Source of the DNA: Persicirhabdus sediminis
GTDB taxonomy: Bacteria; Verrucomicrobiota; Verrucomicrobiia; Verrucomicrobiales; Akkermansiaceae
Direction of reading: 5' to 3'
DNA: 51,535 bases
NCBI RefSeq assembly: GCF_016595495.1
Contig: NZ_JAENIM010000020.1
Location: forward strand, 1-51,535
Part shown: positions 1 through 8,800 of the stretch, in pieces
Layout of the letters: every line of letters begins with the position of its first letter
Position numbering within the stretch: the stretch's first letter is position 1
Position numbers and translations under genes: made by a program
Notes under the pieces: model-generated
What the model was told of the DNA's origin: nothing
Seen by the model: only the letters and a program-made list of their open reading frames with translations
Databases searched by the model: none

Positions 1-35
1 CGTTCGTTCTGAGCCAGAATCAAACTCTCCGTAAT
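1..35 (-). rRNA. 16S rRNA, 5' end only (partial)
   Basis: Read on the minus strand, positions 28 to 9 match the universal bacterial 27F site (AGAGTTTGATTCTGGCTCAG) and the next bases read AACGAACG, the usual start of 16S rRNA. By comparison with E. coli numbering, mature base 1 lies near position 35. The rest of the gene is outside the window to the left, so phylogeny and the anti-Shine-Dalgarno tail cannot be read here. Confidence 0.93.
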
Positions 36-295
36 ATTTATAAAACGGTTATTTGGCGTCACGTAAAATTACGTAAACTGTAAACTATTATGTTTTCCAA
101 ATTGACGGTCATAAACCTTAATAAATTAAGACTTAAAACCATACTGCACATCTCGCAATGCACAGCGCACAATTCAATCTTTCCTACTCCACTTAGTTAT
201 TTCTTCGCTTCTGAACATGCTAGTCAGAATCACAAATTGCTTTGTTTCATCTGGCACGCTCCTTGCTTAGAACTAGGAACTAAGTTAAGTACACT

Positions 296-307
296 CTGTA
301 AAAGAAC
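296..307 (-). promoter_or_regulatory. Candidate boxA-like antitermination element
   Basis: The minus strand reads GTTCTTTTACAG here, resembling the boxA consensus (TGCTCTTTAACA) found in rRNA leaders, where NusB/NusE bind to prevent early termination. It lies about 260 bases before the 16S 5' end, just after a terminator-like hairpin. The match is only partial and no boxB or boxC was recognised. Confidence 0.3.
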
Positions 308-322
308 TAATACGAGGAGATA

Positions 323-353
323 AAAAACCCGACTGGCTACTGGAGCTCGTCGG
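323..353 (-). terminator. Terminator-like hairpin within the rRNA leader
   Basis: On the minus strand a stem CCGAC/GTCGG with a 15-base loop is followed by a run of six T. This has the form of an intrinsic terminator pointing toward the 16S gene. No protein gene lies upstream of it, so it could end a small RNA, act as a leader attenuator, or insulate the rRNA promoter. The stem is short, so the call is tentative. Confidence 0.45.
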
Positions 354-787
354 CGTTTGCTTCTCTCTCGTGCCCCCCTTTCGGCTGGCGGGGCGCAACC
401 TACTCAAAATTCGGATTTGCGCAAGATAAAACTACACCGAAAGTGACAAAAAATTCACCCACCACCCACAAAGCCCACAAAATCAACCCTTAGCGATTTT
501 CACAAAAATCCCCCACCCCAGCAAACTACCCACACCACAGCTGGCCAAAATACAATTTCACCAAATCAACATGCACCACATCCCCAGCAAAATCGCCTAA
601 CCGCCAGCCAATTCAGCAAAATATCCAGCCAGATACCCGCCACACCACAAGCATCCCGCCTCACTCAATGTGAATAAGTGGTGAATAACTCCAGCTGGCT
701 GGTCATCAGCTGAAATCACCAGCGCACAAATTCTCTTCTCCTGCAAATTTCAGCCAGCTGAGGGACTGCAGACAAAAGATCTGTGTC

Positions 788-890
788 GCTCTTTCAGAGC
801 TTTTTTCCTTGGGGCGCACCGGTTCCTTGGGTTGCGTTGCCCCTTCGGGGCGGCCTTACCCAAGGCTAGGCTATTTCACGCCTTCGGCGT
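788..890. repeat. Compound palindromic intergenic element (three hairpins)
   Basis: Three consecutive hairpins are visible: GCTCT-TTC-AGAGC (788-800), a nested structure with outer stem CCTTGGGT/ACCCAAGG (825-832/858-865) and inner GCCCC-TTC-GGGGC (839-851), and ACGCC-TTC-GGCGT (878-890). The block is non-coding and resembles dispersed GC-rich intergenic elements common in PVC and Bacteroidetes genomes. Only one copy occurs in this window, so its repeat status is inferred. Confidence 0.5.
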
Positions 891-940
891 AGGCATGCCA
901 TATTTGACGAGTTAGGAGTAGATCGAATCTGCCAGTTAGA

Positions 941-1047
941 ATGAAACCCAGCTAGCATGAAACCCAGCTAGCATTATCCCAGCTAGCATTATCCCAGCTA
1001 GCATTATCCCAGCTAGCATTATCCCAGCTAGAATGAAACCCAGCTGG
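941..1047. repeat. Tandem array of seven 15/16-bp units, core CCCAGCTAG
   Basis: Two 16-bp units (ATGAAACCCAGCTAGC, 941-956 and 957-972) are followed by four 15-bp units (ATTATCCCAGCTAGC, 973-1032, the last ending in A) and a final variant with CAGCTGG (1033-1047). Units abut with no spacers, so this is not a CRISPR. Each carries the CAGCTAG word that is abundant across the window. It sits between alaS and the 16S leader. Confidence 0.9.
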
Positions 1048-1150
1048 CTGGTGCCTAGCTAACAAACCCGTATAATCGCATAACAAACTTCGATTACTCC
1101 CATCGTCATGGTTCGCTTCTTTTCGTTATTTGCCAGTCTAGCTATTTAAC

Positions 1151-1189
1151 GAAAAAAATAGCCCGCAAGGATTTCTCCTCACGGGCTAT
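1151..1189 (-). terminator. Intrinsic terminator of alaS
   Basis: An 8-bp stem (ATAGCCCG/CGGGCTAT, 1158-1165 and 1182-1189) with a smaller internal AGGA/TCCT stem is followed on the minus strand by a T run. It lies 25 bases past the alaS stop codon. Confidence 0.85.
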
Positions 1190-1213
1190 AAATTGTCAGG
1201 TTATCTGGAATGA

Positions 1214-4021
1214 TTAGCCAAGAGCCTTTTCAGCTTCTGCAGCCAACTCAGCTAGTTTCTCGCGCTGAGGCGCGGCACCACGAGCTGTATCAGGACGACC
1301 GCCACCTTTGCCTCCGGCGATTGGCGCCAACTGCTGGATTAACTTGCCAGCCTGCAGGCCAGCTGCCTGAGCGTCGCTTCCAGCGTATGCACCTAAGTGG
1401 AGTTTTGACCCATCATCAACGATGAAGAAGGCAGCTTTAGTGAATTGCTTTTTCTTCAGCCCATTGAGCAGCTCTTGCAGCAGTGCGGCTGATGCTTCGA
1501 TTTGGAAGACAAAGTTAGATCCTTCAGAAATCTTCTCTTCGAGCGCTTCATCCGCATGAGCGGCTGCATGAGCAGCTTCCGCTTTTTTAAGTTTTTTGTC
1601 CGCACGAATAACAGCTTCATTGAGCGTAGTGACATGCTCGCGGCTCTTTTTGATCACAGTATTGATCTGGTGGAATGTGCCACCACCCATGAGCAATCCA
1701 GCCATGATACGAGGAAAATCTGGGTGATCTTCTGGCTCAAGACCGATAGATTTCAGCTTTTCGTTAGCCTCATCTAATCGCTTGCGTAGCTTTTCATCTT
1801 CCTCGGAATCTTTAGCAACCTCCGAGCGAAGGAATTCCCATGCAGACTCACCACAAGCAGCTTCTAAGCGACGAACCCCTGAAGCGATCGCGCCTTCACT
1901 CTTGATTTTGAAAATACCAATTTCTTCGGTATTGCGTACATGCGTACCACCACAGAGTTCCATGGAATAGCCATCTAGCTGTTGGGCTTCACCGCCAACT
2001 TGCACCACTCTGACTAAGTCACCATATTTATCACCAAAGAACTGCATGATATCACTGCGGCTCTTCACGTCTGCATGCGGCACCTCCAACCAAGAGACAG
2101 GCTCTTTAGCGGAAATCTTCTCATTAACAAGTTCTTCGATCTGATCTATCTGCTCAGCCGTTAGCGGTGCTGAGTTAAAGTCGAAACGTAAACGCTTACG
2201 AGTTACCAATGAACCTTGCTGAGCGGCATCTTTAGACACCACCTCGTGCAATGCCCAGTGCAGCATGTGTGTCGCTGTATGGTGAGCTTCGATTGGACGA
2301 CGACGCTCGGTTTCCAATATCAGCTCAACCTTATCACCAACGTGAACGTCAGCATCTGAAGGAACCAAGTGAGCGCGAGCTGCTCCTAACTGCTGAACAC
2401 CAGCAATCGTATACTCTTTGCCATTCACCCGCATGATTCCCTGATCACCATGTTGACCACCCATTTCACAGAAGAAGGTCGTCTTATCCGTGATAACTAA
2501 CAAATGACCATCATCCAAGTGATTTTCGATCACAGTCGCTTCAGTATCATCTTGGTCGAAACCAACAAATTCAGTCACCGCATCCGTAGCAATGTCTGCA
2601 GCACGCACCAGCTCGCTAGTACGGCTAGCGCGGCTACGCTCACGCTGCTCTTCCATCAGTTGCTTGAAAGTTTTCTTATCTAGCGGCACATTGCGTTCTT
2701 CGCAGAGCAGCTCGGTTAGATCGATTGGGAACCCGTAGGTATCGTAAAGACGGAAAGCAAAAGTTCCTGAAATTGCGCCATTGTTAGTCACCTCACGTTC
2801 GAACATTTCCAGCCCGCGGTCGAGAGTTTCGTTAAAGCTCTTTTCTTCACGCTCGAGAGTTTCTTCAATCACACTGCGGCGCTCGATGAGCTCTGGGAAA
2901 ATGTCACCTAGCTGCTCGACCAGTGTCACCACGAGATCTTTGAGGAATGTTTGCGATCCAGAGAAACCTAACTTACGACCGTAACGCACAGCACGGCGGA
3001 GAATACGGCGCAGCACATAGTTACGGCCAGCATTGCCAGGAATGATCCCGTCTGCAATCGAGAATGAAAGTGTACGGATGTGATCAGCAATCACACGGAA
3101 AGCAATCGCCTGCTCCAGCTCATCACTGGCAGCCCCACGAGTTAGAGTCTCTGGATAGATATCGTGATATTTCTTCCCACAGAGTTCTTCGATTTTTCTA
3201 AACAAGGGCTGGAATACATCCGTTGCGTAGTTAGTTGGTTTCTGTGAGAAATCAGTAAAGTTCTTAGTCCCCTGCATGATAGAGCAGGCGCGCTCAAAGC
3301 CCATACCAGTATCCACATGCTTAGCTGGAAGATCGCGGAATGAACCATCAGCCTCAGCATTGTACTGAATAAATACGAGGTTCCAGATTTCGATACACAG
3401 GTCACTATCCATGTTTACCAGCTTGCCGCCAGTATCACCGTTAGGGGTGAGATCTACGTGCAGTTCAGAGCACGGACCACATGGACCAGTCTCGCCCATC
3501 ATCCAGAAGTTATCCTTCACGTTGCCATCTACAATCTGCACATCAGGGTCGAGGCCTTTAGCGCGGAATAGCTCAGCCCACAGCTCCCATGCTTCTTGGT
3601 CAAACATGCCAGGATCACCTTTGCCTGGACGATAAACAGTCGCGTAAAGTCGCTCAGCTGGGAAACCCCAACGCTCAACTACCAATTCCCACGCCCATTT
3701 GATCGCTTCAGGTTTGAAATAATTGCCAAACGACCAGTTACCTAACATCTCAAACATAGTATGGTGATAGGTATCGTAGCCAACATCATCCAAATCATTG
3801 TGTTTGCCGCCAGCGCGGATGCATTTCTGAGTATCCGCTGCGCGCGGTGGATCGTATGGAGCTTTTTCTGTTCCTAGGAAATAAGGCACAAACTGGTTCA
3901 TGCCAGCATTCGTGAAAAGCAATCCTGGTGACTGTGGCATCAGCGAGGCGGATGGCACGATCGTATGCTGCTTCTCTTTAAAAAAGTCAAAAAAACTCTG
4001 GCGAATTTCGGCTGCGGTCAT
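1214..4021 (-). CDS. alaS: Alanine--tRNA ligase
   Basis: Cytoplasmic class II synthetase that charges tRNA-Ala and edits mischarged tRNA. The 935-residue product opens with the typical MTAAEIRQSFFDFF segment, followed by the class II catalytic core. The editing domain shows the zinc-site motifs HHTATH (about residue 579) and CGGTH (about residue 690), and the C-terminal DHHA1/C-Ala region ends with the glycine-rich GGKGGGRPD stretch. Bacterial AlaRS is usually 850-900 residues, so this one is slightly long but appears complete. The ATG start has no visible Shine-Dalgarno sequence. It is transcribed alone toward the rRNA leader and ends at a clear terminator. Confidence 0.97.
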   Translation of the reverse strand: MTAAEIRQSFFDFFKEKQHTIVPSASLMPQSPGLLFTNAGMNQFVPYFLGTEKAPYDPPRAADTQKCIRAGGKHNDLDDVGYDTYHHTMFEMLGNWSFGNYFKPEAIKWAWELVVERWGFPAERLYATVYRPGKGDPGMFDQEAWELWAELFRAKGLDPDVQIVDGNVKDNFWMMGETGPCGPCSELHVDLTPNGDTGGKLVNMDSDLCIEIWNLVFIQYNAEADGSFRDLPAKHVDTGMGFERACSIMQGTKNFTDFSQKPTNYATDVFQPLFRKIEELCGKKYHDIYPETLTRGAASDELEQAIAFRVIADHIRTLSFSIADGIIPGNAGRNYVLRRILRRAVRYGRKLGFSGSQTFLKDLVVTLVEQLGDIFPELIERRSVIEETLEREEKSFNETLDRGLEMFEREVTNNGAISGTFAFRLYDTYGFPIDLTELLCEERNVPLDKKTFKQLMEEQRERSRASRTSELVRAADIATDAVTEFVGFDQDDTEATVIENHLDDGHLLVITDKTTFFCEMGGQHGDQGIMRVNGKEYTIAGVQQLGAARAHLVPSDADVHVGDKVELILETERRRPIEAHHTATHMLHWALHEVVSKDAAQQGSLVTRKRLRFDFNSAPLTAEQIDQIEELVNEKISAKEPVSWLEVPHADVKSRSDIMQFFGDKYGDLVRVVQVGGEAQQLDGYSMELCGGTHVRNTEEIGIFKIKSEGAIASGVRRLEAACGESAWEFLRSEVAKDSEEDEKLRKRLDEANEKLKSIGLEPEDHPDFPRIMAGLLMGGGTFHQINTVIKKSREHVTTLNEAVIRADKKLKKAEAAHAAAHADEALEEKISEGSNFVFQIEASAALLQELLNGLKKKQFTKAAFFIVDDGSKLHLGAYAGSDAQAAGLQAGKLIQQLAPIAGGKGGGRPDTARGAAPQREKLAELAAEAEKALG

Positions 4022-4239
4022 GGTTCTTAGCTGGTTAAATCACCCGCCTGGCCGCCCGTGGCCATCGCGGTGAGCGCGCACACTGCACAATCTGTGACTA
4101 TTAGTAAAGGCATCATGTCAATTCTCAGCGGCAAAATCTGCCTATAACTGCCCATTTCATCCACCACACACGTTTTCAGCTAGCCATCTGGCTGGAAATC
4201 CAGACTTGCATCACCGTGCTATTTCTCTATCAAAACACT

Positions 4240-5106
4240 ATGCATGACCCAGATGACGCCATTTGGTACTACCGCCGTGTTGGCCAGAAATACGGACCCG
4301 TACCACTCCAGAAAATCCTCGATCTAGCGAAAGATGGCATGCTGCACAAAGAACTCGATGCCGTGTGGACCAAAGGCATGAGCGAGTGGGCCACCTCGGG
4401 TGAAGTGAAGGGCATCCATATCGAAGCCAAACGGCTCAAGGAGCTGGACTCAAAAGCCATTCGCTACCGCCAATGGTTAAAGAAGAAACCCTATAACATC
4501 GCCAAGGTAAACCCCGTCCACCTCAACAACCTCGTGGCTCTAATTGGCGCCGCCATCATCCTAACATGCGTTGGACTCTACGGCCAATATAGCCGACTAT
4601 TCCAAGACATCAACCTGCCTGTACAAATAGACGAAATGCTCATTATTGCAGGAGGATTCTTCGCCGCCGTCGCCGCCATTATCTTCTCAGTCTGGTTGTT
4701 TCGCGCGTGGCACATGCTGCGTCCTACTGGTGAAAAAATCCCCGCTTGGCTCGCTGTCCTGCTCATCTGGATTCCCGGAGCACAGCCAGTCACCAGTTTC
4801 TTTTCTATCGGACTCTGGCCACACGCATACAACCGAGCCCGCGCCAGCCACCCGCAATTCCGCTTTGTAGAAAAAGTCCCTGCTGCGCAATTCTGGGTCT
4901 TTTGTCTCTTCCCATGGATAGGCGCAGCGCTCAGCCCGCTCGTCTTCTATCAAAACCTCCAGCTGGAACAAATCACCATCGCCGTTAGTGTGTTTGCATT
5001 TATCTATCTGATGCTCGGCTATGCGGTTCTAAAAGCCATCACAGGCGCCATTAACGACATGGCTAACCTATACAAAGCTCAGCTGATGCGCCGCGAAGCT
5101 TTATAA
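4240..5106 (+). CDS. GYF_2-domain multi-pass membrane protein, function unknown
   Basis: Residues 5-60 form a GYF_2-type domain (WYYRRVGQKYGPVPLQKI, then a WTKGMSEWA segment), a small fold thought to bind peptides and common at the N terminus of membrane proteins in PVC and Bacteroidetes. Five hydrophobic segments follow. A GTG at 4216 would add eight residues, but the ATG at 4240 places the start directly before the domain as in relatives, so I prefer it. The gene is divergent from alaS and 18 bases ahead of the cold-shock/DUF1294 gene, so the two may be co-transcribed. Role not known. Confidence 0.75.
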   Translation: MHDPDDAIWYYRRVGQKYGPVPLQKILDLAKDGMLHKELDAVWTKGMSEWATSGEVKGIHIEAKRLKELDSKAIRYRQWLKKKPYNIAKVNPVHLNNLVALIGAAIILTCVGLYGQYSRLFQDINLPVQIDEMLIIAGGFFAAVAAIIFSVWLFRAWHMLRPTGEKIPAWLAVLLIWIPGAQPVTSFFSIGLWPHAYNRARASHPQFRFVEKVPAAQFWVFCLFPWIGAALSPLVFYQNLQLEQITIAVSVFAFIYLMLGYAVLKAITGAINDMANLYKAQLMRREAL

Positions 5107-5124
5107 AATTCCCTAGCAAACCAG

Positions 5125-5820
5125 ATGATTCAAAAAGGAACCATTACACAATGGAATGATGATCGAGGTTTTGGCTTCATCACCACACCATCGAACAGTG
5201 AACGGGTTTTTGTGCATATAAAGGCATTCAAAAATCGTCAACAACGTCCGAAGCAAGGAGACGAACTCACCTACCTTCTATCATCAGATGCAAAAGGCAG
5301 ACCTTGCGCCAAGGACGCCAAACTATGCTCGCGTTCCTCCACCAGCTCGTATACCAGAGGTAACTCAACCTTCACGGACACCTTCGTCACGCTGTTTTTT
5401 ATTACCCTCCTGTTAGCCGGCTGGAGATCACATATCCCGTGGTGGGTATCTGGGCTATATCTCGGAATGTCAGTCATAACATTCTTAAGCTACAGAAAGG
5501 ATAAACTGGCAGCAAAACAAGGCAAGCGAAGGACACCTGAACAAACACTACACATACTGTCGTTAGCTGGAGGGTGGCCAGGTGCTCTCATCGCCCAAAC
5601 GCAGATACGCCATAAATCCAAAAAGGTATCATTTCGCTGTGTCTTCTGGCTAACATTGATCTTAAATTTGGCTATTCTCTGGGCATCTATTGGTGACAAT
5701 GCTTCTTCGATCATAGAAATCATTACCTCCGTGGTTGATCAAAAACTAACAAATACAACAACGGTAGAAAATTTGCCCCAACTTGATGGAGATGCATTCT
5801 ACATAAGACCTCTCAACTGA
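5125..5820 (+). CDS. Cold-shock domain / DUF1294 membrane protein
   Basis: The first 70 residues are a cold-shock domain with the RNA-binding motifs GFGFI and VFVHI. After a linker come two or three membrane segments containing DUF1294 features (SYRKDKLAAKQGKRRTPE and the LAGGWPGAL motif). This fusion is a known architecture in bacteria; a nucleic-acid-binding role at the membrane is inferred. The C-terminal 35 residues after the last membrane segment look unrelated to the family. ATG start, 18 bases after the GYF-domain gene. Confidence 0.88.
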   Translation: MIQKGTITQWNDDRGFGFITTPSNSERVFVHIKAFKNRQQRPKQGDELTYLLSSDAKGRPCAKDAKLCSRSSTSSYTRGNSTFTDTFVTLFFITLLLAGWRSHIPWWVSGLYLGMSVITFLSYRKDKLAAKQGKRRTPEQTLHILSLAGGWPGALIAQTQIRHKSKKVSFRCVFWLTLILNLAILWASIGDNASSIIEIITSVVDQKLTNTTTVENLPQLDGDAFYIRPLN

Positions 5821-5868
5821 GTAAGTTTTAGCCTTTCCCTAACCCAACAAAAATGATTGATTTCTATC

Positions 5869-8800
5869 ATGAATTTCCGTTGGGTTTCTTTTGCCGCCTT
5901 ATCTTTACTGTCACCATTACATGCAGCCTCATTAGAATTTTTAGAATCCTGGGTATACTCAGAGGATAGAGAGCAAGCACTGCAGCAGCTCGTGCCAGGC
6001 ACGGCTGATTATTATTTTTTCAACGCGCTGCATCTCCAGCTTACTGGCCAAAACGCCAAGCTGGAAACTCTGATGGAAGAGTGGGGTAACAAGATGCACG
6101 GAAATGGCTCGAACCTCGGCAATTACGAGCAATGGGAGGTCATTCGTAAGCGGCAATATCTATTCCTCTACCAGAAATCACCAGAGGAAGCACTTCATCA
6201 CATCCGCGGAGATTTAAGAATTAGAACTCAGCATCAGCGCCCTATTCCTCCAGAAGAAGCCAAGGTTCCCAGCGTGCTGAGTGAGGATATGATCTCAGCT
6301 GATGCCTTTCTCAAACATCAAACCCGCCAGTACCAAAAGCTAACGGGTCCACTCCTCTACGCCGAGCTGGATAAAGACGAACCCATTGATTACAGCAAGC
6401 AGAGCCATTTGCTAAAAAACCTCAAGCGCGCCGACCACCCAAAGGTCATCGAACTCATCCTGACAGAATTAGCTGCAGCGCCTAACTCCGGTTTTCGTTC
6501 ATTATATCACATTAATAAGTATCTCACGCTAGCCCAGCTGGACGAACTGCTAGAAAAACGCCCACAGCTGATCGAGGACGAATCATTTGTTGATGCCTAC
6601 CTCACCCGCATGTGCCCAGCTGAAGCCAGCTGGTTTCTCTACCATCCAGCTGAGCGTATGAGCTGGCTAGAACAAGCGTGGGAATTTGCCCAGCCACTCC
6701 CAGAAAAATTCTATTCGCTCAAAGCGCACCTGCTAGGCAACTTGATCATGCAGAAACAAGCTGCGGGTCAATACGAGCTAGAGACATTTCTCAGCTACCT
6801 AGCCATTCCCCGCGACTCCAACATTTTTAGATCCTCACCAAGTGGGAAAAATTTCCGCGGCAGCGTCGGGCGACTAGAAAAAAAATTCTTTGATATCAGC
6901 CAGGAACATCCAGCTAAAGAAGAAGATTTTCTCATCCATCAGCTTCACCACTTCATCCGTAACGGAGTCGAGCCGAAACAATTTTCCAGCTACATCGAAG
7001 ACGACATTTTACGTCGCGAAACAGCCATCGCCCACCTACTGCACGGTGGGCCAGCTGAACAATGGGGAAAAGAACTACGGCCAGAAGACTACAGCCAGTT
7101 GCGCGAAAAAACTCACATTCTCGTCGCTCCAGAGAATCAAAAACTCTGGGGCGAAGACGAGCTTGTTAGCTTGAATCTCCTGTTAAAAAACACCCCTAAG
7201 CTGCACATCAAGATCTTTGAGTTAGACCAGCTAAATGCCAGCACTACTATCAGCGCCGACGCCCCACTCAGCGGGCTAGTTCCGCACTACGAAAAGCATA
7301 TCGACTATGCTCAGGATCCGCTGATAGAGCACCGTGAAAAGATAGAACTTGCCGAGCTAAAAGGGCGCGGCAGCTGGATTGTTGAATTGATCGCAAACAA
7401 ATCCACTACTCGTGTGATGGTGCAAAAAGGCCAGCTCCACTTGATTACCAAAGACGCTGCCCACTGCCAGCATGCATGGCTGCTAGACGAAAACCGTGAC
7501 ATCATTCCTGCCAGCGCCATCTACCTCCACGGGAAAAAATACATCTCCGATAAAAACGGTCTCATCCAGCTACCATTAGCCGCGATCCAAGAAAAAGCAG
7601 AAATCACCCTCTTTGCAGCTAACGAAAATGCCAAAAATGCTAATTCTGGGCTCGCAGTTAAATCTGAACTCGATCGCGCCTCTACCCGCTATAACCTCCA
7701 CCTCAGCTTGATCTCTAGCCGCGAGCAAATGATTGCCGGCAAGCAAGCGACCTTCAAGCTGCGCACCATCTTTGCTAGAGAAGACGTCCCCTGTGATCTT
7801 AGTAAGCTAGAAAACCCTAACTTCAAAGTGCTCGCGACCTTGACTGACGGAACCATCAGCGAGATCTCCAAGCGCGATATCCAGCTAGATAATGACGGGC
7901 TCATCAGCTGTAAAATCCATGTCCCAGAGGCTACCCGCAGGCTTAGTTTTAGGTTGTCAGCAGAGCTGCCCAAGCAGCTAGACCACAGCTCCAGCACGGA
8001 AAAACCAGCGCGCATTTTACAGGCCAAACGCTCAATCAGAGTCAACAGCTCGGATGGAGAAAGTCACATCGTTCAACCTAACTTCACCTATACCACAGAC
8101 GGCTGGAAGATTGAGCTACGTGGCCGCAATGGTGAACCTATCAGCAAGCGCAGCGTCTATCTCACCTTCAACCATGAGTTCATCTCAGAGAAAGTTTCCT
8201 ATCACCTACGTAGCGACGAAAACGGGCTTATCCACCTAGGCCAGCTAGAAGGAATCTCTGGTGTGCACTACAATGACAGCGAACAAGGGGTGAAAACCTA
8301 TCTCAAGCCAAAGGATACACTCCACATTGAGTCTGCTAGCACCTATCAGATCAGTGAAAATAAACCACTCTACATCACACTGGATTCACCAATAGCTCCA
8401 GAAAAAGTCGAGCGAGCCTATTTTCAGTTCTACCAGATGGATGCCAATGAGCACAACTTGGTACGCAAAGATGTTTTGGAGAAAATCCAGCTGGCTGGCA
8501 ACAGGCTAAAAATTGAAGGTCTATCAGCTGGAACCTATCACCTGAGATCACCATTGCTCGGCAGAGACGTCACTATTAAGGTGATGAAAGGAAAATCACA
8601 AGCTGGCTGGATCTGCGCAGAGGACAAAGCGCTAGAGTTAGTGGAGATCCCAGCGTTGAATATCGATTATAAAAACGACGACCAGCAAACGCTACAGATC
8701 CAGTTAGAGGGCCACAGCCCATCGTCTATCGTTCATCTAATTGGCACGCGCTATTTTAATCACCTCGATAACTATTATTACTCACGCTTCCAGCTACCTG

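Larger units (their letters stand above)
36..1150 (-). other. Gene-free leader region upstream of the 16S rRNA gene
   Basis: About 1.1 kb between the 16S start and the alaS terminator carries no convincing gene; the one short plus-strand reading frame at 90-323 has no family resemblance and lies in the expected rRNA leader. Position 430-660 is strikingly C-rich and G-poor on the plus strand. The stretch contains a small hairpin at 209-229 (TTCTGA/TCAGAA), a terminator-like hairpin at 323-353, a compound hairpin block at 788-890 and a tandem array at 941-1047. The rRNA promoter should lie here on the minus strand, but I could not identify a clean -35/-10 pair. Confidence 0.6.

Noticed and set aside
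90-323. Open reading frame of 77 codons upstream of the 16S gene
   Set aside because: It lies in the rRNA leader, has no recognisable domain, and overlaps the boxA-like element.
941-1047. Possible CRISPR array
   Set aside because: Units are contiguous with no unique spacers and are too short; it is a simple tandem repeat.
5857-5868. TTG start four codons before the MG-protein ATG
   Set aside because: The ATG at 5869 begins a clean signal peptide; the TTG adds residues without benefit.
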